A DNA stretch of 6,175 bases from JBAZDC01 sp041654595 (GTDB lineage Bacteria; Pseudomonadota; Gammaproteobacteria; Burkholderiales; Burkholderiaceae_B): assembly GCA_964551305.1 (NCBI GenBank), contig CAZKBT010000101.1:1-6175 (forward strand). Direction: 5' to 3'. The translations under genes and the position numbers were made by a program. Positions 1 through 6,162 of the stretch are shown here, piece by piece (position 1 is the stretch's first letter; the number at the start of each line of letters is the position of its first letter). The notes under the pieces are model-generated. The model was not told where the DNA came from. It worked only from the letters and a program-made list of their open reading frames with translations, and did no database searches.

Positions 1-1
1 T

Positions 2-208
2 CATGGTGATTTCCTCGATTATCACCTGAGCAGAAATTCACTGGGTCATTACATGTGGCGGTTCACCAAGTCTAATGGCATCACCGAGGGGTTCCACACG
101 AAGATGGAGATGCTCTCACGCAGAGCGTACGGGTTCAGGAATTTTGAGAATTACCGCATGCGAGTCTTGGCTCAATGCGGTTGGAATGGTGTGATTAACC
201 GAGTCTGA
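2..208 (+). CDS. ISL3-family transposase, C-terminal 68 residues (5' end outside window)
   Basis: The reading frame is open from base 2 to a TGA at 206-208, giving 68 residues; the start lies outside the window. The protein carries the hallmark of the ISL3 transposase C-terminus: SNGITEGFHTKMEM (residues 24-37) followed by RRAYGFRNFENYRMRV. In this family the Glu of the EGxxxK block (E29, codon 86-88) is the last acidic residue of the DDE catalytic triad; the other two would lie upstream. The enzyme would cut and join the ends of its own insertion sequence. The frame is intact up to a normal stop, followed about 30 bp later by a plausible terminal inverted repeat, so the element looks complete at this end. 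Whether the whole transposase is functional cannot be told here. Family assignment is confident; the exact IS name is not recognised. Confidence 0.88.
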   Translation, partial: HGDFLDYHLSRNSLGHYMWRFTKSNGITEGFHTKMEMLSRRAYGFRNFENYRMRVLAQCGWNGVINRV

Positions 209-213
209 TGAAT

Positions 214-243
214 GCCTAGATCCCCCGTTTATGGGGTAGAGCC
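214..243 (+). repeat. Probable right terminal inverted repeat of the ISL3-family element
   Basis: About 30 bp after the transposase stop the sequence ends in ...GGGGTAGAGCC. Read from the outside in on the - strand it begins GGCTCTACCCC, which matches the GGCTCT-type tips known for ISL3-family elements. It contains a short CCCC-gtttat-GGGG palindrome (223-236). The element boundary is inferred at about 243, so the 8 bp that follow (244-251, CCTAGCAC) would be one copy of the target duplication. The left end is outside the window, so neither the repeat pairing nor the duplication can be confirmed here. Confidence 0.6.
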
Positions 244-269
244 CCTAGCACACAAACCCTTTACAACCA

Positions 270-335
270 AAATGTGGCCGAAAGTGAAAACAGGCAATTA
301 TTGGCCAAAGCGGCCACTTTATGCCTGTCGTCACA
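270..335 (-). mobile_element. Possible terminus of a second insertion sequence (IS21-like end remnant)
   Basis: Read on the - strand from 335, this block starts TGTGACGACAGGC and carries two related blocks, CTTTGGCCAATAATTG and CTTTCGGCCACATTTTGG. It also has two interleaved inverted pairs: GTGGCCG (274-280) with CGGCCAC (311-317), and CAGGCA (291-296) with TGCCTG (322-327). A TG...CA tip with several internal GGCCA-type blocks is the known style of IS21-family ends. No istA or istB coding sequence is visible because the ISL3 element begins immediately inward of it. The assignment rests on recalled resemblance of end architecture only. The alternative is a structured intergenic RNA downstream of the tRNA gene. 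Confidence 0.35.
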
Positions 336-364
336 TAACGCTTTGATTTAACTATGAATATTAA

Positions 365-439
365 TGGTGGGCGGTACTGGGTTCGAACCAGTGACCCCTG
401 CCGTGTGAAGGCAGTGCTCTACCACTGAGCTAACCGCCC
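365..439 (-). tRNA. tRNA-Val (anticodon CAC), CCA encoded
   Basis: The 75-nt cloverleaf is complete on the - strand. The 7-bp acceptor stem GGGCGGT/ACCGCCC pairs perfectly. The D arm is GCTC-AGTGGTA-GAGC, the anticodon arm CTGCC-TTCACAC-GGCAG, the variable loop five bases, and the T arm ACTGG-TTCGAAC-CCAGT. The discriminator base is A and the 3' CCA is genomically encoded (365-367). The anticodon CAC lies at 405-407, so the tRNA reads GUG valine codons. It lies 101 bp downstream of dnaQ on the same strand. Insertion-sequence material begins about 30 bp beyond its 3' end, and the tRNA itself is undamaged. Confidence 0.96.
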
Positions 440-461
440 CGGAGTCGTTGTCGACTGCGAA

Positions 462-475
462 CGCCTTGCCAGGCG
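462..475 (-). other. Short hairpin between dnaQ and tRNA-Val
   Basis: CGCCT-tgcc-AGGCG forms a perfect 5-bp stem with a 4-base loop, 23 bp upstream of the mature tRNA 5' end. No T-run follows on the - strand, so it is not a standard intrinsic terminator. It would lie in the 5' leader of the tRNA precursor and could affect processing; this is inference only. Confidence 0.3.
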
Positions 476-524
476 CCGTCGATCACACGTTCATGCAACC
501 CGACAAGAATTTGGGGAAGGCGTA

Positions 525-530
525 ATTGTA
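525..530 (-). promoter_or_regulatory. Candidate -10 element (TACAAT) for tRNA-Val
   Basis: Just after the dnaQ stop codon the - strand reads TACAAT, one mismatch from the sigma-70 -10 consensus. No good -35 hexamer lies 16-18 bp upstream, which would fall inside the 3' end of dnaQ. Transcription would begin near 518 and give a leader of about 80 nt before the tRNA. The tRNA could equally be co-transcribed from dnaQ. Confidence 0.25.
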
Positions 531-540
531 CACGAAAATA

Positions 541-1272
541 CTAAACGACCTGCTCGCCTTCGTCGACATAGTTTCGCCATACGCTCGGCTTTCCCGCGTC
601 CTTGTCCAACCCGGACAGGTATTGCTCATGCGCCGCCAATTCGTCGGGGCCGGCCGCGATGACAGGCAAGCTGCTCGCATCCACGTGCTCCAGGCGCACG
701 CCGACCTGGATATTGTCCTGGCCGGCGTTCTCCTCGAAATCCATCAGCAGGGCGTCTTGGCCGCGCGTCATGGCCAGCCAGACGTCGGCCAGCAGCTCCG
801 AGTCGAGCAATGCGCCGTGCAAGGTACGATGCGCATTGGAAATGCCATAGCGGTCGCACAAGGCGTCCAGGGAATTGCGCTTGCCCGGATGCTGCTCGCG
901 TGCATACACCAGCGAGTCGGTTATCTTCGCGCAGAGCTGATCGAACGACGGCAGCTTGGCGCGCCGCAGCTCCGCCGTCAGGAACTTGGTGTCGAACGGC
1001 GCATTATGAATAATGACTTCGGCGCCTTCGACGAACTCGATCAGTTGCCGGGCGACCTCATGGAAACGGGGATAGGTGGAAAGAAACTCCGTAGTCAGCC
1101 CGTGGACCGCCAAGGCTTCGGGATCGCTGTCGCGATCGGGATTCAGATAAAGATGCAGATGACGACCGGTCAAGGTCCGGTTGACGATCTCGACGCCGGC
1201 CAATTCGACGATGCGATGGCCTTGCGCGGGATCCAGGCCCGTGGTTTCCGTATCCAGAACGATCTGACGCAT
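541..1272 (-). CDS. dnaQ: DNA polymerase III subunit epsilon (3'-5' proofreading exonuclease)
   Basis: This 243-residue protein matches the usual epsilon length. It removes misincorporated nucleotides as the proofreading subunit of the replicative polymerase core, together with alpha (DnaE) and theta where present. All DEDDh exonuclease residues are visible: ExoI DTETTG with D7 and E9, ExoII HNAPFD with D94, and ExoIII with H152 and D157 (LHGALLDSELLADVW). After the nuclease domain comes RGQDALLMDF (170-179); Q172-M177 sits where the E. coli protein has its weak beta-clamp-binding motif. The C-terminal tail (about 180-243) would be the flexible linker and alpha-binding segment. The ATG at 1272 places ExoI at the expected distance from the N-terminus. 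The ribosome site is modest (TAGGTC about 9 bases upstream). The gene is 60 bp downstream of the RND transporter gene and precedes tRNA-Val on the same strand. Confidence 0.96.
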   Translation of the reverse strand: MRQIVLDTETTGLDPAQGHRIVELAGVEIVNRTLTGRHLHLYLNPDRDSDPEALAVHGLTTEFLSTYPRFHEVARQLIEFVEGAEVIIHNAPFDTKFLTAELRRAKLPSFDQLCAKITDSLVYAREQHPGKRNSLDALCDRYGISNAHRTLHGALLDSELLADVWLAMTRGQDALLMDFEENAGQDNIQVGVRLEHVDASSLPVIAAGPDELAAHEQYLSGLDKDAGKPSVWRNYVDEGEQVV

Positions 1273-1332
1273 AACGACCTATAAAAAACGTACGTGGGAA
1301 ATGCGGACCAGTTTACCAAGTTCGGGAACAGC
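1273..1332 (-). other. 60-bp gap between the RND transporter gene and dnaQ
   Basis: The gap is AT-richer than its flanks. On the - strand it contains the palindrome ACGTACGT, which runs into a T6 tract (1286-1291 region). No stem-loop with a stable stem precedes that T tract, so I do not call a terminator. No convincing -35/-10 pair for dnaQ is seen either. dnaQ is therefore either read through from the pump operon or uses a promoter I cannot recognise. Confidence 0.4.
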
Positions 1333-4300
1333 CTAATGCTTGGGCGTGTGCTTGCCGGCGATCAAGGTATAGGCGACGGGAACGACGAACAGCGTCAGGA
1401 CCGTGCCCAGGCATAGCCCACCCACCAGGACCCAGCCGATCTGCTGGCGCGATTCCGCGCCGGCGCCAGTGGCCAGCGCCAGCGGGATGACGCCCAGGAC
1501 CATGGCGCCGGTCGTCATCAGGATCGGGCGCAGGCGCAGGATGCTGGCCTCGACGACCGCTTCCATCATTTCCTTGCCGCTGTCGCGCAGCTGGGTGGCG
1601 AACTCCACGATCAGGATGCCATGCTTGGTGATCAAGCCGACCAGGGTAATCAAGCCGATCTGGCTGTAGATCGACAGCGTCCCCCCGGACAACCAGAGCG
1701 CCAGCAAGGCGCCCGTCATGGACAAGGGCACGGACAGCATAATGATCATCGGATTGCGCCAGCTTTCGAACTGGGCGGCCAGCACGAGATAAATGAAGAC
1801 CAGCGCCATGCCGAACACAAAATAGATGCTGCCCGAGGAGTCGCGGAATTCGCGCGACTGGCCGTCCAGATCGGTCTGGACCGTGGCGGGCAGCATCTCA
1901 TTGGCGACGGACTGCATGTGCGCCAGTACTTCGCCCAGCGCGTAGCCCGGCGCGATCGCCGCTTCGATCTTGACCGCGCGCAGGCGGTTGAAGTGGTTCA
2001 GGGACTGGGGAGACACGCTTTCCCGCACGTCCAGGAAGTTCGCCAGCTGGACCATGCCGCCGTCGCGCGTGCGCACGTATATGTCCTGTATGTCGGCCGG
2101 CGAGGACCTATCCTGCCTTTGGACCTGGACGATCACGTCGTATTGTTCGCCGCTGTCCTGATAACGCGTCACTTGGCGGCCGCCCAGCATGGTCTCCAGG
2201 GTGCGGCCGACCTCTTCCACCGACACACCCACGTCGGCCAGCTTGTCGCGATCCACGATCACGCGCAATTCAGGCGTATTCAAGCGCAGGTCCGTTTCCA
2301 CGTTCTGGAGGCCCGGATAATCGGCCAGCCGCGCCAGGAAGTCGTCGGTGATCTTGGCCAATTCGGGGTACGAAGCCTGACTCATGATGATGAAGTTGAT
2401 CGGCTTGGACGTGGCGCGCTGCCCCAGGGACGGCGGATTGATGGCGAAGGCGCGCACGCCCGACACGCTCGAAAACTGAGGCGAAAGGCTTTCCGCGATT
2501 TCCTGCTGGCTGCGCGTGCGTTCTTTCCAGGGTTTCAGTCGCAGGATGGCGAAGGCATTGGTAACGGCGGGAAAGCCGATGATCGCCTGGCTGTTCTGGG
2601 CTTCCTCGACCCCGGCATAGATGCGTTCGATCTGTTCGACGCTTTTCTGCGTATAGTCCAAGGTGGCGCCATCGGGCCCGCTGATGACGCCGAACACCAC
2701 GCCGCGATCCTCGATGGGCGCCAGCTCGCTTTTGACGATGGAGAACAGCAAGACGCTGGCCAAGCCCACCAGCGCGCCCAGGCACAGGACGATGAAGCGA
2801 TGACGCAACGCCACGAGCAGGCTGCGCCGGTACCCGTTCGTCAAGCGCACGAGCAGGTTCTCGATGAAGTTGTAGATACGCCCATGACCGGTCTGGTGGC
2901 GCAGCACGGTGGAGCACATCATCGGCGTCAAGGTCAGGGCGATGAAGCCCGAGACCAGCACCGCGCCCGCCAAGGTCAGAGCGAACTCGATGAACAAGCG
3001 TCCAGTGCGCCCCGTGGCGAACGCAAGCGGCGCGTACACAGTGATCAAGGTCAGCGTCATGGCGATGACGGCAAAGCCGATTTCCTTGGAACCCAGGAAC
3101 GCCGCCTCCAGCCGGGTCTTGCCCTCTTCGATGTGGCGGTAGATGTTCTCCAGCACGACGATGGCGTCGTCCACGACCAGGCCTATGGCCAGCACCATCG
3201 CCAACAGCGTCAAAGTATTGATCGAAAAGCCGAACAGATACATGACGCCGCACGCCCCGATCAGGGAAACCGGAATGGTCACCAAGGGGATGAGGCTGGC
3301 GCGGATATTGCGCAGGAAGAAGAAAATCACCAGGACGACCAGGATGACCGCCTCCAGCACGGTGGAGTACACCGAATTGATGGACTCCTGGATGAAGACC
3401 GAGCTGTCGTAGGAAAAATTCAGTCGCATGCCCTGCGGCAGATTCTGGTTGATCAGCTCCACCTCGGCGATCACCGCGCGCGACAGATCGAGCGGGTTCG
3501 CCGTGGATTGCTTGGTGACGCCGATGGTCAAGCTGGGCCGACCGTCGAAGCGCGCCGATACGCGTTCTTCCGCCGGCGCGACCGTGACCTGGGCCACGTC
3601 TTCCAGGCGCACCGGGTATCCTTGGACGGTATTCACGATCACCGCCTTGAACTGCTCCACGGTTTGCAGGTCGGTCGACGACACCACCGTGAACTCGCGA
3701 TCCCGCGATTCGATGCGCCCGGCCGGTATCTGCACGTTCTGGCGGCGCAGCGCGTTCTCGACGTCCTGCACCGTCAGGTCGTAGGCGGCCAGTTTGCTGC
3801 GGTCGACGAACACCCGCATCGACGGCAGCCGCTCGCCGAACACCCTGACTTCGGCGGCGCCCGGCAGCACGGACAGGCGATTCTTGATGTAGCGGTTGAT
3901 GTAGTCCGACGCCTGCATGGGCGTCAGGTCGCCCGTCGTGACCCCCAGGTAGACGATGGGCGTCGAGTCGGCTTCGACCTTGCTGATGATGGGCTCGTCG
4001 ATTTCGTCGGGCAGAAAGCGCCGCGCGCGCGACACCTTGTCGCGGACCTCGGCGGCGGCGGCGTCCGGATTGCGGTCCAGCGTGAACTTGATGTCGATCA
4101 GGCTGCGTTCCGAGCGGCTGCGCGAGGTCATCACGTCGACGCCTTCGATGCCGGCCAGCTGGTCTTCGAGCGGCTTGGTGACCTGGGACTCGACCACCTC
4201 GGGAGACGCCCCCTTGTAGTTGGTGATCACGGAGACGACCGGCTCGTCGATGGCGGGGTATTCGCGCACGGTCAGCCGATCGTAGGAAATCAAGCCGACC

Positions 4301-4368
4301 AGGGTGATGATCAGGGTAAGAACGGTCGCGAAAACCGGACGCTTGATGCAAATATCGGAAAGGATCAT
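1333..4368 (-). CDS. RND (HAE1/AcrB-type) multidrug efflux inner-membrane transporter
   Basis: This is a 1011-residue proton-driven RND exporter. The family works as inner-membrane trimers that take drugs or other hydrophobic compounds from periplasm and membrane and pass them to an outer-membrane channel through an adaptor. It has the duplicated RND plan: TM1 (about 10-29), a large periplasmic loop (about 30-335), TM2-6 (about 336-485), TM7 (about 523-545), a second large loop (about 546-845), and TM8-12 (about 846-1004). The proton relay is complete: D400-D401 in VVDDAIVV correspond to AcrB D407/D408, K915 in GLITKHGILIVEF to K940, R945 to R971 and T952 in RPILMT to T978. H916 stands where AcrB has Asn, as in many non-AcrB HAE1 pumps. 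The protein ends shortly after TM12, slightly shorter than AcrB. The ATG at 4368 (MILSDICIKRPVFA) is the typical family start, 22 bp after the adaptor stop. The substrate cannot be predicted from sequence. Confidence 0.95.
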   Translation of the reverse strand: MILSDICIKRPVFATVLTLIITLVGLISYDRLTVREYPAIDEPVVSVITNYKGASPEVVESQVTKPLEDQLAGIEGVDVMTSRSRSERSLIDIKFTLDRNPDAAAAEVRDKVSRARRFLPDEIDEPIISKVEADSTPIVYLGVTTGDLTPMQASDYINRYIKNRLSVLPGAAEVRVFGERLPSMRVFVDRSKLAAYDLTVQDVENALRRQNVQIPAGRIESRDREFTVVSSTDLQTVEQFKAVIVNTVQGYPVRLEDVAQVTVAPAEERVSARFDGRPSLTIGVTKQSTANPLDLSRAVIAEVELINQNLPQGMRLNFSYDSSVFIQESINSVYSTVLEAVILVVLVIFFFLRNIRASLIPLVTIPVSLIGACGVMYLFGFSINTLTLLAMVLAIGLVVDDAIVVLENIYRHIEEGKTRLEAAFLGSKEIGFAVIAMTLTLITVYAPLAFATGRTGRLFIEFALTLAGAVLVSGFIALTLTPMMCSTVLRHQTGHGRIYNFIENLLVRLTNGYRRSLLVALRHRFIVLCLGALVGLASVLLFSIVKSELAPIEDRGVVFGVISGPDGATLDYTQKSVEQIERIYAGVEEAQNSQAIIGFPAVTNAFAILRLKPWKERTRSQQEIAESLSPQFSSVSGVRAFAINPPSLGQRATSKPINFIIMSQASYPELAKITDDFLARLADYPGLQNVETDLRLNTPELRVIVDRDKLADVGVSVEEVGRTLETMLGGRQVTRYQDSGEQYDVIVQVQRQDRSSPADIQDIYVRTRDGGMVQLANFLDVRESVSPQSLNHFNRLRAVKIEAAIAPGYALGEVLAHMQSVANEMLPATVQTDLDGQSREFRDSSGSIYFVFGMALVFIYLVLAAQFESWRNPMIIMLSVPLSMTGALLALWLSGGTLSIYSQIGLITLVGLITKHGILIVEFATQLRDSGKEMMEAVVEASILRLRPILMTTGAMVLGVIPLALATGAGAESRQQIGWVLVGGLCLGTVLTLFVVPVAYTLIAGKHTPKH

Positions 4369-4390
4369 GGCCGCGCTCTACCCCGAGAGA

Positions 4391-5491
4391 TCAATCGTTT
4401 GAAACGGCGCCGGACACCAGACGCACCTCGCCTCCATCCTGCACGCGTTGCAAGCCCGATACCAGGACTTGGTCGTCGTCCTCCAGGCCGGATAGTATTT
4501 GCGCCTTGCCGCCTCGGCGCTGGCCCACCGTCACGGCCATGCGCTGCGCTTTGTCGCCGACCAGGCGGAATACGTATTGCCCCTCGGAAGAAGGGACCAG
4601 CGCGGCCTCCGGCACGACCAGCGAAGGCGTATCGGCGAACTGCAATTGAACGCGGGCGAACATACCCGGCCGCAGCAGGGCATCGGCATTGGGGATCGTG
4701 GCGCGCAACAGAATCGAACGCCCGCCGACATCGACCAGGGGACTGATCGCCCCGACCGTGCCTTCCCGGCTCTGCCCCGGCAGGGCATCGAACTGTACCG
4801 CCAGTCGGGCGCCGACGCGCACCTGGTTCAGATACTGTTCGGGAATGCGAAAATCGACCTTCAAGGGGTCGATGGATTCGAGCGGGACCAGATCGTCGCC
4901 TGGGCTGACGTAATCACCGACCGACACACTGCGCAATCCGATCCAGCCGTCAAACGGCGCCAGGATCACCGTCTTTTCCAGCTGCGCCTGGGCCAGCGCC
5001 GCGGCGGCCTGCTGCACTTTGAGCTGACTGGCCGCTTCGTCGCGGGCCTGGCCGCTGATGAATCCGCGCTGACTGAGTTCCTGCGCCCTGCGATATTGGC
5101 TTTGCGCCAGGCTCAAGTTGGCGCGAGCCTGCTGCAACTGTGCCTTGACCACACCGTCATCCAACCGCACCAGGACCTGGCCTTTCGTTACCCTGCCGCC
5201 TTCCTCGAAATTGATTTCGGCAATGCGCCCGGCGACTTCGGGACGCACGATCACCGAGTCCTCGGAACGCAATGAGCCCACGGCGGACACGCCTTCCGTC
5301 AAGGCCACCCGCTCGACTTTGACCACGGAAACGGCAACCGCCGATGAACCCGGCCCCGAGGACGAGGCCCGCACAGGCGACGCTTCGCCTGTCGACTCCG
5401 CAGACCGCTCCGCCATCCATTTCGCACCGCCCACGCCAAGAGCCGCGCCCACCGCCAATACAAGTAAAACGCCAAGGAAGGAAAGTTTCAT
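4391..5491 (-). CDS. RND efflux periplasmic adaptor (membrane fusion protein)
   Basis: This 366-residue HlyD/AcrA-type adaptor links the RND transporter to an outer-membrane channel. The N-terminus (residues 1-26, MKLSFLGVLLVLAVGAALGV) is a hydrophobic signal or membrane anchor; there is no Cys, hence no lipobox, unlike AcrA or MexA. A Ser/Gly/Ala-rich linker (about 30-52) follows. The first lipoyl half is VRPEVAGRIAEINFEEGGRV (82-101). The coiled-coil hairpin spans about 112-172, rich in A, Q and L, with the turn near RGFISGQA. The second lipoyl half ILAPFDGWIGLRSVSVGDYV is at 176-195. The beta-barrel (about 208-290) and membrane-proximal domain (about 291-360) complete it. The frame is open 54 codons further upstream to an ATG at 5653, but that extension is not signal-like and spans the leader hairpin, so I chose the ATG at 5491. 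No clear Shine-Dalgarno sequence precedes it. It is the first gene of the pump operon. Confidence 0.92.
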   Translation of the reverse strand: MKLSFLGVLLVLAVGAALGVGGAKWMAERSAESTGEASPVRASSSGPGSSAVAVSVVKVERVALTEGVSAVGSLRSEDSVIVRPEVAGRIAEINFEEGGRVTKGQVLVRLDDGVVKAQLQQARANLSLAQSQYRRAQELSQRGFISGQARDEAASQLKVQQAAAALAQAQLEKTVILAPFDGWIGLRSVSVGDYVSPGDDLVPLESIDPLKVDFRIPEQYLNQVRVGARLAVQFDALPGQSREGTVGAISPLVDVGGRSILLRATIPNADALLRPGMFARVQLQFADTPSLVVPEAALVPSSEGQYVFRLVGDKAQRMAVTVGQRRGGKAQILSGLEDDDQVLVSGLQRVQDGGEVRLVSGAVSND

Positions 5492-5509
5492 CGATAAAAG
5501 TCGGTTTGG

Positions 5510-5536
5510 CCCGGGCGGCGAACATCGCCGCCCGGG
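5510..5536 (-). promoter_or_regulatory. Strong GC hairpin in the leader of the adaptor gene
   Basis: CCCGGGCGGCG (5510-5520), a 5-base loop (5521-5525) and CGCCGCCCGGG (5526-5536) form a perfect 11-bp stem, all but one pair containing only G and C when read as RNA. In the transcript it would end 18 nt before the adaptor start codon. The segment between hairpin and start has a T4 tract (ACTTTTATCG) but no uninterrupted U-run directly after the stem, so a classical terminator is unlikely. It could hinder ribosome loading, protect the mRNA, or act as an attenuator. Structure is seen; function is inferred. Confidence 0.6.
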
Positions 5537-5587
5537 GCGGAAACAGGTGTGTTCCAGTTGGTCACTAAATGTGAAACGCCGCTCATG

Positions 5588-5616
5588 ACTGTAGCACCAG
5601 TTCGTGGAATCGTGAA
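5588..5616 (-). promoter_or_regulatory. Candidate sigma-70 promoter for the pump operon
   Basis: On the - strand TTCACG (5611-5616) and TACAGT (5588-5593) are separated by exactly 17 bp and each matches four of six consensus bases. Transcription would start near 5581 and give a leader of about 90 nt that includes the strong hairpin. A perfect TTGACA lies further upstream (about 5648-5653) but has no acceptable -10 partner at 16-18 bp. No clear regulator operator and no regulator gene are seen. Confidence 0.35.
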
Positions 5617-5662
5617 TATTTGCATCCAGGATCCATTCAGAAAACCATGTCAAACGACTACA

Positions 5663-5686
5663 TAAAAGGCCCGCGCTTGGTACGGG
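5663..5686 (-). terminator. Possible weak intrinsic terminator of rnhA
   Basis: About 24 bp after the rnhA stop, the - strand reads CCCG-taccaagcg-CGGG followed by CCTTTTATG. The stem is four pairs, extendable by a G-U and a G-C pair past one mismatch, and the U-tract is only four bases. It is in the right place to end rnhA transcription before the pump operon, but it is thermodynamically weak. Confidence 0.35.
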
Positions 5687-5709
5687 ACTTGCTTTCGCGC
5701 CGCGAGGAC

Positions 5710-6162
5710 CTATTTGGCGTTCGCCTTGGCGAGCTCGACGCCTTGGTTGGCGAGCTCGTCCGCGCGCTCATTGCCCGGATCGCCGGCATGGCCCCGGACC
5801 CAGCGCCAGGAAACATCGTGTTGCTGGACCAGCCGGTCCAGCTCCTGCCAGAGATCGGCGTTCTTCACCGGCTTCTTGTCGGCGGTGCGCCAGCCCCGGC
5901 GCTTCCAGTTATCGAGCCATTCGCTCATGCCTTTTTGCACGTACTGCGAATCCGTATGCACGATTACCTTGCAAGGGCGCTTGAGCAGCTTGAGCGCCTG
6001 GATGACGCTCATGATTTCCATGCGGTTATTCGTGGTATCGGGCTCGCCCCCGAACACTGTTTTTTCATGCGGGCCCTGGCGCAGCAACGCCCCCCCCCCC
6101 CCCCATCCGGGGTTCCCCTTGCCGGCGCCCGCCGGCCCAATTTCCCCCCCCTTTCTCACCAA
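5710..6162 (-). CDS. rnhA: Ribonuclease HI; 5' part unreliable or incomplete at window edge
   Basis: RNase HI cleaves the RNA strand of RNA-DNA hybrids, removing R-loops and primer remnants. With residue 1 at the TTG at 6162, three catalytic positions are clear: E49 in NNRMEIM, D71 in VHTDSQYV and D135 in GNERADELA, plus H125 in RGHAGDPGNERAD (E. coli E48, D70, D134, H124). The substrate-binding region WLDNWKRRGWRTADKKPVKNADLW is also present. Residues about 32-150 look normal. Residues 7-27 do not: the family reads about WTDGACKGNPGPGGWGALL, here GPAGAGKGNPGWGGGGALL, so the first catalytic Asp is replaced by Ala (A11) and conserved Trp, Asp and Cys are lost. The bases coding this stretch are homopolymer-rich, so I take these as sequencing errors. 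The frame stays open to the window edge, so the TTG start is not trustworthy. The gene ends with TAG at 5710-5712. Confidence 0.9.
   Translation of the reverse strand: MVRKGGEIGPAGAGKGNPGWGGGGALLRQGPHEKTVFGGEPDTTNNRMEIMSVIQALKLLKRPCKVIVHTDSQYVQKGMSEWLDNWKRRGWRTADKKPVKNADLWQELDRLVQQHDVSWRWVRGHAGDPGNERADELANQGVELAKANAK
6090..6104. repeat. Homopolymer run of 15 C
   Basis: Fifteen consecutive C (G on the rnhA coding strand) lie inside the RNase HI gene where the family has a PGGWG-type loop. Further homopolymers follow to the window edge: C7 at 6145-6151, A5, C4 and T6. The density and the damaged protein around them point to poor base calling at a contig end. The poly-C/G length is compatible with the correct downstream frame. 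Confidence 0.85.

Noticed and set aside
526..1284. A 252-codon open frame on the + strand opposite dnaQ
   Set aside because: The - strand frame encodes a complete DEDDh exonuclease with all catalytic residues; the + strand product shows no recognisable domain.
2270..4351. A 693-codon frame on the - strand overlapping the RND transporter in another phase
   Set aside because: The product is R/G/P/A-rich low-complexity sequence typical of an off-frame reading of a GC-rich gene.
1621..4746. A 1041-codon open frame on the + strand, opposite the RND transporter and part of the adaptor
   Set aside because: Its product is rich in H, Q, R, D and G with no domain and no membrane segments. It mirrors the codon bias of the real - strand gene, which has complete RND motifs and a normal start. 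It is an antisense shadow despite its length.
5560..5577. TCAC-N5-GTGA inverted repeat upstream of the adaptor as an operator
   Set aside because: Only four base pairs are symmetric and neither the spacer nor the flanks extend the symmetry; this is expected by chance.
5492..5653. An N-terminal extension of the adaptor to the upstream ATG at 5653
   Set aside because: The extra 54 residues contain Cys, Trp and charged residues unlike a signal peptide, and they would place the hydrophobic anchor internally. The ATG at 5491 gives the usual adaptor N-terminus.
5648..5653. Perfect TTGACA -35 hexamer on the - strand between rnhA and the adaptor gene
   Set aside because: No -10-like hexamer lies 16-18 bp downstream, so it is not called as a promoter on its own.
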